Source: a bacterium (GTDB lineage Bacteria; UBA8248). Taken from it: a stretch of DNA of 64,000 nucleotides. A model generated the notes under the pieces. It searched no databases. It was not told where the DNA came from and saw nothing but the letters and a program-made list of their open reading frames with translations. The position numbers and the translations under genes are program-made. Shown here piece after piece: positions 34,789 through 42,430 of this stretch. Location of the stretch: assembly GCA_022828125.1 (NCBI GenBank), contig JAJEJD010000012.1, positions 257,309-321,308 on the forward strand, written 5' to 3'. Position 1 is the stretch's first letter. Each line of letters starts with the position of its first letter.

Positions 34789-35949
34789 TCACTCTCCCCG
34801 GCGCTGCGAGAATTTTCTCCCGAAAATGCCTGAGGCGATGACGTTTCGCTGCGCCTGGGTGGTGCCGCCGCCGATGGTGAACATCCGCACGTCGCGCGCC
34901 ATGCGCTCGATCGGCAAATCGCGCGAATAACCTGCGGCTCCGAAAATCTGGAGCGCGTCGTTCGTCACCTTGATCGAGGCTTCCGCCGAAAACGTCTTGG
35001 CGATGGCGGCAAGGTGCATGTCGGGAAAGCCCGTTTTGGGGTCTTCCTGCACCGCCGCCCGGTGAAGCAGGAGCCGCGCGGCGTTGAGTTGAATGCGCCC
35101 ATCCGCCAGAATCCACTGAAGCCCCTGGAACTCCGATATCGGGCGGCCGAACTGTTCGCGCTTTTTCGCGTATTCCACCGCCTGCGCAAAAGCGCCCTCG
35201 GCGAGCCCCAAGGCCACCGTGCCGGCACCCACGCGCTGGGCGTTGTAGGCGGCCATCAGGCGGCCGAAGCCCACCGTCACCAGGTTTTCACTCGGCACGC
35301 GGCAGTTCTCGAAGATCTCCTCACTCTCGGGAATCCCCCGCAAGCCCATCATGAAGGCGCGCTCCCCGATGCGGAAGCCCTCCGCGCCCAATTCCACGAT
35401 CAGCGCGCCGATTCCCTGCTCGTCCCCGCCGTGCACCACGCGGGCGAAGACGAGGTTGATGTGGGAGACGCCCGCGCCGGTGATCCATTTCTTCTTGCCG
35501 TTCAATATATATTCATCGCCGTCGAGCACGGCCCGCGTCGTCATGTCGGTGGCGGCGCTTCCCGCCTCGGGCTCGGTGATGACGATGGCGGGCTTATCGC
35601 CTGCGAGCACCATGGGCAGATACTTTTTCTTCTGCTCCTCGGTGCCGTACTTGATGATCGCCCCCACCACGCCCATGTTGGAGTCCACCACGATGCGCCC
35701 CGTGATGCCGCAGACCTTGGCCATCTCCTCGACCACCAGGACGGCCTCGATGAGCGGGCGCTCGGGGCCGCCGAATTCCCCGGGGATGTTCATGCCCATG
35801 AAACCCGCATCCGCGAGTATACGGGCGTTCTCCCAGGGGTATTCCTCGGTCTCGTCCCAATGCGCCGCCTTGGGCGCTATCCTGCTCTCCGCGATTTCGC
35901 GGGCTTTCCGCTGGATTTCCCGCTGAGAGTCGGTGAGGTCGAAGTCCAC
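34789..35949 (-). CDS. Acyl-CoA dehydrogenase family protein (FadE-like)
   Basis: 386-aa flavoenzyme: FDLTDSQREIQRKAREIAE at the start, ITEPEAGSAATDM and KKKWITGAGVSHI in the FAD/substrate region, and GAAGYSRDLPIERMARDVR near the end. The usual catalytic Glu position is Gly (TIGGGTTQAQRN), and the alternative helix-G position also shows no obvious Glu (YNAQRVGAG). Such GGGT members are known among FadE proteins that work as heteromers. GTG 35949 follows AAAGGAGG. DUF2203 follows downstream. Confidence 0.88.
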   Translation of the reverse strand: MDFDLTDSQREIQRKAREIAESRIAPKAAHWDETEEYPWENARILADAGFMGMNIPGEFGGPERPLIEAVLVVEEMAKVCGITGRIVVDSNMGVVGAIIKYGTEEQKKKYLPMVLAGDKPAIVITEPEAGSAATDMTTRAVLDGDEYILNGKKKWITGAGVSHINLVFARVVHGGDEQGIGALIVELGAEGFRIGERAFMMGLRGIPESEEIFENCRVPSENLVTVGFGRLMAAYNAQRVGAGTVALGLAEGAFAQAVEYAKKREQFGRPISEFQGLQWILADGRIQLNAARLLLHRAAVQEDPKTGFPDMHLAAIAKTFSAEASIKVTNDALQIFGAAGYSRDLPIERMARDVRMFTIGGGTTQAQRNVIASGIFGRKFSQRRGE

Positions 35950-36057
35950 CGCGGCCTCCTTTCAGGTGAGAGTGGAGGTAGCTTGCGAGATTCCGTTATG
36001 CAACGACTCGCACGGGCGCGCAAGGTGGGGGAGTGGAAACCAGCCATAGAGAGTGGC

Positions 36058-36219
36058 GTAGGGGCGGACCCGCGTGTCCGCCCGTGTGACGCGAGAACCC
36101 GCCTTTGTCCGTAGGGGCGGTTCGCGAACCGCCCCTACAAAATGCAATTGTTCTCTCTTGTCGCAATTGTCCGACAGGAAATTCCAGAAATAAGGGCGGA
36201 CACACGGGTCCGCCCCTAC
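36058..36219. repeat. GTAGGGGCGG palindromic repeat group
   Basis: Three related units: GTAGGGGCGGACCCGCGTG... from 36058 to 36085, a perfect 28-base palindrome at 36111-36138 centred on TTCGCGAA with GTAGGGGCGG arms, and the inverted mate ending GGGTCCGCCCCTAC at 36194-36219. The outer two are inverted copies. This type of GTAGGGGCG repeat is known from many phyla. Confidence 0.8.
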
Positions 36220-36288
36220 GCAAAAAATCTTTTTGACCGAGATGCAACCTCCAAAGAAGAAATACCGATGGGACATTCCACAGAAAAA

Positions 36289-36541
36289 ATCTCCCCCCAC
36301 CAGCTCGCTTGCGGGCTAACGCCTTTACCTCGCTGACTCGCCCTCAAGGTGTTATTGAATAAGTCCTTGTCGGGGGATATTGCCTTTAGCGGGCAGGCCA
36401 CTATCGCGCAAAGTTCCGACCTCCCTCATCGAAACCAACCCCCCCTACCCCCCCTTGTCAGGGGGGGTAGGGGGGGTTGCCGTTATGGGATTTCGCTTTC
36501 AAGGGGGTTGCCATTACCCTCTCAGGGTTTTTTTCAACAAG
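36289..36541. repeat. Nested remnants of the composite element
   Basis: A half copy of the 160-bp family (36289-36350, CCCCCCACCAGCTCGCTTGCG), a worn border TGTTATTGAATAAGTCC at 36352, a short C/G-run unit (36435-36480) in which both arms meet around CCTTGTCAGG, and a right border TTTTTTTCAACAAGC near 36528-36541. With 36058-36219 this accounts for most of the 649-base gap; I see no gene. Confidence 0.7.
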
Positions 36542-36598
36542 CTCCCTCAAGGGGGAGTGGTAATAACCCTTACAGGGGGAGCAACATCGCCCCACCCC

Positions 36599-37354
36599 CT
36601 ATCGGCCCGTAAAGCGCGGTTGTCTTTTCTCCTTGAAGGCGCGCACGCCCTCTTCGGCGTCTTCGGTCTCGAGGAGGCGCTTCAGGATCACGTCGCCGAA
36701 GCGAAGGGCGTCTTCCATCGTCATGTCGCGCGCGCGGACGGTGATCTCCTTGATGGCGCGCACCGCCAGAGGCGCGTTCGCCAGCACCTGCCGCGCGATC
36801 TTTTCGGTCTCCTCCAGAACTTTCTCTTTTGGCACGACCTTGTTGACGAGACCGAGTCTCAGCGCGGTCTCCGCGTCGATGGGCTCGCCGGTGAACAGAT
36901 GATAGTGCGCGAGATTGAAAGGCAGTTGCTTCGCCAGGAGAATCGGCCCGCTCACCGAAGAGATGCCGCGCATCACCTGCGGCCAGCCGAGTTGCGTGTC
37001 CTCGGCCATCACGCGCACGTCGCAGGAGAGCGCGATGCCCGCACCGCCCGCCAGACAGAACCCGTTGATCGCCGCAAAGCAGGGCTTAAAAAGCTCCATG
37101 ATGACCTGGTAGAGGTCGGAGACGGGTTTGACCTCCCTGTCCTCGGGCGGCGGCTCGGTGAGGTCGTGCCCGCTCGAAAACGCTTTCCCGTTTCCCGTAA
37201 TCAGGCAGCCCCACACGCCGGGGTCGCGCTCCATCTCGTCGAACAGCGCGAAGATGCGCTCGCTCATTTCGTGGTTGATCGCGTTCATCTTCTCCGGCCT
37301 GTTCAGCGTGATGCAGGCCAGCTTGTCTCTCACCTCATATTCCACCAGCGCCAT
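36599..37354 (-). CDS. Crotonase-fold protein (enoyl-CoA hydratase/isomerase family)
   Basis: 251 aa. CoA-site and oxyanion-hole segments are present: ITLNRPEKMNAINHEM, GKAFSSGHDL and NGFCLAGGAGIALSCD. The two catalytic Glu of classical hydratase are missing: the QPE position reads GWPQVMRG and the second reads AHYHLFTGEP. So hydratase activity is doubtful; isomerase, decarboxylase, hydrolase or C-C lyase chemistry is possible. ATG 37354 with GAGAGGA upstream. Last gene of the mutase/CoA-transferase operon. Confidence 0.88.
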   Translation of the reverse strand: MALVEYEVRDKLACITLNRPEKMNAINHEMSERIFALFDEMERDPGVWGCLITGNGKAFSSGHDLTEPPPEDREVKPVSDLYQVIMELFKPCFAAINGFCLAGGAGIALSCDVRVMAEDTQLGWPQVMRGISSVSGPILLAKQLPFNLAHYHLFTGEPIDAETALRLGLVNKVVPKEKVLEETEKIARQVLANAPLAVRAIKEITVRARDMTMEDALRFGDVILKRLLETEDAEEGVRAFKEKRQPRFTGR

Positions 37355-37377
37355 ATCGTCCTCTCTATCTCGTAAGG

Positions 37378-38166
37378 CTAGCCGCCGGGCAGATGCGGCA
37401 TCAGTTCGTCGAGCGTCTTGACTTCCAGATCCGCCGTCACGTCCGGGTCCCCGGCAATCACGCCCCAGCGGTTCACCCACACGGTGGCCATCCCCACTTT
37501 CTCGCCGCCCGCGATGTCCGTCCTCAGGTTGTCCCCCACCATGACGGCGTGGCCCGCCTCCACGCCCAGTTCTTCGAGCGCTTCTTCAAAGAGAAAAGGC
37601 TCGGGCTTCCCGAAAAACACCGGCTCCCGGCCCGCTGCCGCCCGCACCGACGCCACGATGGCGCCCCCGCCGAGCGAGAACGAACCGTCTTCGCTCGGCA
37701 GGCGCACGTCGGGGTTCATGGCGACGAAGCGCGCCCCCCGGCTCACCGCCCGCGCGGCGGCGCTCAGCGTCCGGTAGGTGAGGTCTTCGTCCAGACCGAC
37801 GAGTACGACGTCGGCTCTCTCTTCCTCCTCCGGCCCCAGTATCTCGAAACCGCCCGATGCGACCGCACGTTTCAGCGAATCCGTCCCCAGCACATACGCC
37901 CGGCCCGATCCGAAGTTCTTCCTCAAAAACGAGCCGACGCGATCGAGCGCGGCCACGATGAGGTTCTCCCCGGGGTCCAAGCCGATGCCCGCCATGTGGG
38001 CGCGAATCTCGGCCGCCGTGCTGCGGCTGATGTTCGTGATGAAGCGATGGGGTAGGTTTCTCGCCTTGATGGCCCGCATCAACTCCCGCCCGCCGGGCAT
38101 CACCTCGTCTCCGGCGAAAAAGACCCCTTCCAGGTCGAACACGAAAGCCTTCTTGTCATGGAACAT
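37378..38166 (-). CDS. HAD-IIA family hydrolase (NagD/HDHD2-like)
   Basis: 262 aa. Motif I reads FVFDLEGVF: the nucleophile Asp is kept but the second acidic residue is Glu rather than Asp. Motif II is ITNISRST, and motif IV VMVGDNLRTDIAGG is complete. A C2-type cap lies in the middle. Typical substrates are small phosphoesters. It sits between the CoA transferase (10 bases upstream) and the crotonase-fold gene (23 bases downstream), with no obvious link to CoA chemistry. Confidence 0.87.
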   Translation of the reverse strand: MFHDKKAFVFDLEGVFFAGDEVMPGGRELMRAIKARNLPHRFITNISRSTAAEIRAHMAGIGLDPGENLIVAALDRVGSFLRKNFGSGRAYVLGTDSLKRAVASGGFEILGPEEEERADVVLVGLDEDLTYRTLSAAARAVSRGARFVAMNPDVRLPSEDGSFSLGGGAIVASVRAAAGREPVFFGKPEPFLFEEALEELGVEAGHAVMVGDNLRTDIAGGEKVGMATVWVNRWGVIAGDPDVTADLEVKTLDELMPHLPGG

Positions 38167-38176
38167 GACAGGCCCC

Positions 38177-39385
38177 TTAAATCGCCTTGCGTTCCTTTAA
38201 CCTTTCGATTTCCGCATCACCCAGGTCGAGCACTTCCCTGAGCACTTCTTCGGTGTGCTCGCCCATCAGGGGAGGCGGCGAGGGAGTAGACCCCCACGTG
38301 CCCTCCATCTTGATGGGCGTGTTGAACGTGTTCATCTCGCCGAGTTCCGGGTGCGTCATCTCCACCACCATCTCGCGCGAGCGCGTCTGGGGGTCGTTCA
38401 GCGCCTCGTCGATGCTCTGAATCGGCCCGCAGGGAACCCCGTGCGCATCGATTCTCTCGATCCAGCGCGCGGCGGTATCCGTCTTGTAGACTTCCGAGAG
38501 CTTGGCATCCACATATTCGCGGTTCTCAAGGCGTGTGGGGCGATCCTTCATCCGGGGGTCGTCCTTCCATTCGGGATGCCCCAGCGCGTCGCAAAGGCTC
38601 TCGAAGAAATGATCCAGAATGGCGTCGAGCACGAGCCACTTGCCGTCGCCGCACTGATACGCGCCGATGGGAACGGCCGATGCGTGGCCCGTGCCCATCG
38701 GCTCGGCCACGTCGCCCGCCGTCAGGTAATACTGCGCGCGGTAGCTTGCGAGATAGAGCTGGGAATCAAGGAGCGAGACGTCCACCTTCTGGCCCACGCC
38801 AGTTCGCTCGCGCTTGTAAAGCGCCGCCAGAATCCCGTGGGCGGCGAACATGCCGCCGCCCATGTCCCCCATGGGCACGCCCAGGCGTACGGGCGGCCGG
38901 CCCGGCTCGCCGGTGAAACTCATGATGCCGCCGCGCCCCTGGATGATGAGGTCGAGCGCGGGCTTGTCCTTCTGGGGGCCGGTGAGTCCGTAGCCGGTGA
39001 CGGAGGCGCTGATGATCCTGGGATTCACCTTCTTGAGCGTCTCGTAGTCCGCACCCAGCCGCTCCAAGACGCCGGGGCGGTAATTGTCATAGACGACGTC
39101 TGAGCGCTTCACCATCTCGCAGAAGACGCGGTAGCCCTCCTCGTCTTTCAGATTCAGGAAAATACCCCGCTTGTTCCTGTTGAGCGCGATGAAGTAGGCG
39201 CTCGTCTCGCCGACGTAGTGCGGCGGCATGGTGCGGACGAGGTCTCCCCGGCCCGGCACCTCTATCTTGATGACGTCCGCGCCCAGATCGGCCAGCACCA
39301 TGCTGCCGTACGGGCCGGCAAGCAGGGCGGAAAGATCGAGTATGCGCACGCCCTCCAGCGGCTTTTCCAAAACTTGGTCCCCCAC
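38177..39385 (-). CDS. Family III CoA transferase (CaiB/BaiF type)
   Basis: 402 aa. Signature LDLSALLAGPYGSMVLADLGADVIKIE-like opening (split here as DLSALLAGPYGSMVLADLGA and DVIKIEVPGRGD), RNKRGIFLNLKDEEG, and the catalytic Asp in KPALDLIIQGRGG. The GGGMFAAHGILAAL helix is also typical. It swaps CoA between carboxylic acids with a mixed anhydride intermediate. GTG 39385 is the start, 15 bases after the mutase small-subunit stop. It probably activates the substrate of the mutase or returns CoA from its product. Confidence 0.93.
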   Translation of the reverse strand: MGDQVLEKPLEGVRILDLSALLAGPYGSMVLADLGADVIKIEVPGRGDLVRTMPPHYVGETSAYFIALNRNKRGIFLNLKDEEGYRVFCEMVKRSDVVYDNYRPGVLERLGADYETLKKVNPRIISASVTGYGLTGPQKDKPALDLIIQGRGGIMSFTGEPGRPPVRLGVPMGDMGGGMFAAHGILAALYKRERTGVGQKVDVSLLDSQLYLASYRAQYYLTAGDVAEPMGTGHASAVPIGAYQCGDGKWLVLDAILDHFFESLCDALGHPEWKDDPRMKDRPTRLENREYVDAKLSEVYKTDTAARWIERIDAHGVPCGPIQSIDEALNDPQTRSREMVVEMTHPELGEMNTFNTPIKMEGTWGSTPSPPPLMGEHTEEVLREVLDLGDAEIERLKERKAI

Positions 39386-39400
39386 GAAAATGCGCCGCCG

Positions 39401-39814
39401 TCAGGCCGCGCCAGCTGCTGCGTTGTTCCTGATGTAGGAGACGACTTCGGCCATCTCCGCATGGTGGTTGAAGACTTCGGCTATTCCTAGGGATTTGAGC
39501 CCCGCCACGTCGCGCTCCAGGATGTTCCCGCCCAGGATGACGAGGCAATCATCGAGCTCTTCTTCCTTGATTCTCGCCATGAGCCTGCGCGCAATCCTCA
39601 TGTAGGAGCCCGAGAGGATGCTCAGGCCGATCACGTCCACGTTCTCCTGGATCGCGACGGAGACGATCTGCTCGACCGTCTGTCTCAATCCTGAGTAGAT
39701 CACCTCCATCCCTGCGTCTCTCAGCGCGTGGATGATGACCTTGACCCCCCTATCGTGCCCGTCGAGGCCCGGCTTCGCCATCAGCACCCGTATGCGCTTG
39801 GTCCCGCTCGCCAT
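39401..39814 (-). CDS. Acyl-CoA mutase small subunit, B12-binding domain
   Basis: 137 aa. The cobalamin motif DxHxxG...SxL...GG is clear: KPGLDGHDRGVKVI supplies His, IGLSILSGSYM the Ser-x-Leu, and VILGGNILERD the Gly-Gly. This is the separate small subunit as in split isobutyryl-CoA or methylmalonyl-CoA mutases. ATG 39814 overlaps the large-subunit stop by one base, so translation is coupled. Confidence 0.95.
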   Translation of the reverse strand: MASGTKRIRVLMAKPGLDGHDRGVKVIIHALRDAGMEVIYSGLRQTVEQIVSVAIQENVDVIGLSILSGSYMRIARRLMARIKEEELDDCLVILGGNILERDVAGLKSLGIAEVFNHHAEMAEVVSYIRNNAAAGAA

Positions 39815-41463
39815 CAGACGACCGACGGCTCCACGTAGGCGCCGAATACGCCGCGCATCACCCCGGTCATCTCCCCCACCGTGAGGCGCGCGCGGGCGGC
39901 GTCCATGAGATAAGGCACGAGGTTCTCCTTCGACTCGCACGCCCTCGCCAGTTTTTCCAGTTGTTCAGCCACCTCGCCCGCATCGCGGGCGGCCTTCACT
40001 TCTGCAAGACGCGCCATTTGTTTCTCGAGCGCCGAATCGTCCGCCTCGTAGAGGCCCTCGCCCGCGCCCATGCGGTCTTCCTCTTCCGAAGTGAACTTGT
40101 TCACCCCCACCCACACCTGCTCGCCATCCGCTATCTTTCGCTGGTGCTCATAGGCCTGCCGCGCGAGGAGCCTTTGGATCTCGCCGCTCTCGATGAAGGG
40201 GACGATTCCCCCACGCGATTCGTAATCATCCACGATGGCCTGAATCTCCTCTTCGACCTGATCCGTCACGGCTTCCACCGCGTAGCCGCCCGCCAGCGGG
40301 TCCACCGTGTCGGCCACGCCGCTCTCATGGGCGATGACCTGCTGAATCCGGAGCGCCGTGCGGATGGACTCGTCCGAGGGAATCTCGAATGCCTCGTCGA
40401 AGCACGCCATGTTGACCGAGCGCGTGCCGCCCAGCACGGCGGCCAGGGTGTAGAGCGTCTGGCGCACGATGTTGTTGAGCGGCTCGCGCGCCGCCATGCG
40501 GCTGCCGCAATTGCCGGTCGAGAACTTGAGTTGCATGGTCCTCGGGTTTTTCGCGCCGTATCTTTCCTTCATCGTGCGCGCCCAGATGCGCCGCGCGGCC
40601 CGCAGCTTGCCGATAGATTCGAGCAGGTTGAACGGCCCCACGCCGCCGCCGACCGAGAGGTGAAACGACATCGTGGGCACGAAATCATCCACGTGGAGGC
40701 CGCGCCCGGTGAGTTCGCGTATGTAGGCCAGCGCATTCAGGATGGGAAAGGCGACGTCCTGCGCGAGGGTCGCGCCCGTTTCGGCGATGTGGGTGGCCGA
40801 GACGCTGATGGCGTTCACGCGCGGGCAATGCTTCGCGTTGTACTCGATGATGTCGGCAACGAGGCGCATGGAGGGTCTCGGGGGGAATATCCACGTGCCC
40901 CGGCCGATGTATTCCTTGAGCATGTCGTTCTGGAAGGTGCCGCGCAGCTTATCCAGCGCGACCCCCTGGCGCTCGGCGGCGATGAGCCAGAACGCCTGGA
41001 TGATGGCGGCGGTGGAGTTGATGGTGTGCGAGACGCTCACCCTGTCGAGCGGTATCCCCTCGAAAACGTCCGCCATGTCCTCTACAGTGTCCACGGCGAC
41101 GCCCAGGCGGCCCACGTCGTCCTGCGCCGCCTCATCGTCCGAATCGAGGCCCAACTGCGTGGGGAGATCGTAGGCCATCGAGAGGCCCGTCTGACCGTTT
41201 CCGAGCAGAAAATGAAACCGCGCGTTGGTGTCTGCCGAGGTGGAAAAACCCGCGTACTGGCGCATCGTCCAGAGCGAACCCCGGTACATCGTGGGGTAGA
41301 TGCCCCGCGTGTAGGGGTATTCCCCCGGCGCGCCGAGCTTTTCGCGGTACGCCGCATCGGGTGAATCCGGCCCATAGACCACGGGTACGGGCTTGCCCGA
41401 GTTGTAGGCCGCATCGCGGACGGGGCGCTCTTTTTTCACGCCGTTATCCCTGGGCTTCGCCAT
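39814..41463 (-). CDS. Methylmalonyl-CoA mutase family large subunit
   Basis: 549-aa TIM-barrel subunit without the B12 domain, which is encoded by the next gene. Segments YPYTRGIYPTMYRGSLWTMR, QYAGFSTSADTN and SHTINSTAAIIQAFW are characteristic. At the two selectivity positions, RQYAGF keeps Tyr (Phe in isobutyryl-CoA mutase) and KEYIGRGTW keeps Arg (Gln in isobutyryl-CoA mutase), so a dicarboxylyl-CoA such as methylmalonyl-CoA is favoured. No MeaB/ArgK chaperone gene is adjacent. First gene of a five-gene minus-strand operon. Confidence 0.95.
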   Translation of the reverse strand: MAKPRDNGVKKERPVRDAAYNSGKPVPVVYGPDSPDAAYREKLGAPGEYPYTRGIYPTMYRGSLWTMRQYAGFSTSADTNARFHFLLGNGQTGLSMAYDLPTQLGLDSDDEAAQDDVGRLGVAVDTVEDMADVFEGIPLDRVSVSHTINSTAAIIQAFWLIAAERQGVALDKLRGTFQNDMLKEYIGRGTWIFPPRPSMRLVADIIEYNAKHCPRVNAISVSATHIAETGATLAQDVAFPILNALAYIRELTGRGLHVDDFVPTMSFHLSVGGGVGPFNLLESIGKLRAARRIWARTMKERYGAKNPRTMQLKFSTGNCGSRMAAREPLNNIVRQTLYTLAAVLGGTRSVNMACFDEAFEIPSDESIRTALRIQQVIAHESGVADTVDPLAGGYAVEAVTDQVEEEIQAIVDDYESRGGIVPFIESGEIQRLLARQAYEHQRKIADGEQVWVGVNKFTSEEEDRMGAGEGLYEADDSALEKQMARLAEVKAARDAGEVAEQLEKLARACESKENLVPYLMDAARARLTVGEMTGVMRGVFGAYVEPSVV

Positions 41464-41497
41464 CGTCCACCCCTGCGCTAGGGAACCCGAAAACCAC

Positions 41498-41509
41498 TCT
41501 CAAATGAGA
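41498..41509. promoter_or_regulatory. Small dyad in the divergent mutase/SDR promoter region
   Basis: TCTCA-AA-TGAGA lies about 35 bases before the mutase start, in an AT-richer part of the 187-base gap between two divergent operons. It could be an operator serving both; the arms are short, so this is tentative. Confidence 0.3.
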
Positions 41510-41650
41510 ACGGAAAATAGCAGAAATTCTCCCTATTGATTATCACACTCTCCCCCCAAGGCCAACGAGAAGGCCCTGCGCCCATTGACCCCGAACGCCC
41601 CGGTGGAGAGAATCGGGAAAAACCGATACCCCTAAAAAGGAGAACCACAC

Positions 41651-42430
41651 ATGAGTCAATCCCTTTTCGACCTGAGCGGAGCGAAGGCGCTCGTTACGGG
41701 CGCTGCGCGCGGCATCGGGCGCACGCTGGCCGAGGGCTTCGCCGCCGCGGGCGCTGACGTCGTCATCGCGGACATCGACATCGAACCCGCAGGCGAGGCC
41801 AAAGAAGCCATCGAGGGTATGGGCCGCAAGTGCGCGCTCATCCAGGCCGACGTGACCGACATGGAATCCGCCGAACGCATGGTGGTGGAAGCCGCCGCCG
41901 CACTCGGCGGCCTCACCATTCTGGTGAACAACGCGGGCACGAACGTGCGGAAAACACTCTGGGACATCAGTGAGGCGGACTGGGACAGGATCCTCGACCT
42001 CAATCTCAAGAGCATCTTCTTCATCACGCGGCGGGCGGGCGAGGAGATGAAAAAAGCGGGCGGCGGCAAGGTGATCAACATCTCATCCCTGATGGGCTGG
42101 TCGGTCTTCAGAAACCCCAGGCAGCAGTGCTACGGGCCTTATACGTCCTCCAAAAGCGGCCTCATCGGCCTGACGCGCGTTTTCGCCCGTGAATATGCGA
42201 CGGACAACATCCAGGTAAACGCCATCTGTCCCACCTTCATCGAGACGGAGCTCACCGCCTCCCTGCAGGAGGACGAACTCATCTACGACGCCATCTGCGA
42301 GAGAACGCCCATGGGCCGCTTCGGGCAGATGAGCGAACTGGTGGGGCCGGCCATCTTCCTCGCTTCCGAGGCGAGCAGCCTCGTCACGGGCACGTCGCTC
42401 CTGGTGGACGGCGGATGGTATGCCACCTGA
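41651..42430 (+). CDS. Short-chain dehydrogenase/reductase (gluconate 5-dehydrogenase-like)
   Basis: 259-aa classical SDR. TGAARGIGRTLAEGFAAAG is the cofactor motif with Asp in IADIDIEPAG, NNAGTNVRK the structural motif, and the catalytic Ser/Tyr/Lys lie in INISSLMGW and YGPYTSSKSG. ATG follows AAAAAGGAG. The gene overlaps the ATP-grasp gene by 11 bases, so both are made together. Substrate unknown; polyol, sugar acid or 3-oxoacyl type are all possible. Confidence 0.9.
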   Translation: MSQSLFDLSGAKALVTGAARGIGRTLAEGFAAAGADVVIADIDIEPAGEAKEAIEGMGRKCALIQADVTDMESAERMVVEAAAALGGLTILVNNAGTNVRKTLWDISEADWDRILDLNLKSIFFITRRAGEEMKKAGGGKVINISSLMGWSVFRNPRQQCYGPYTSSKSGLIGLTRVFAREYATDNIQVNAICPTFIETELTASLQEDELIYDAICERTPMGRFGQMSELVGPAIFLASEASSLVTGTSLLVDGGWYAT

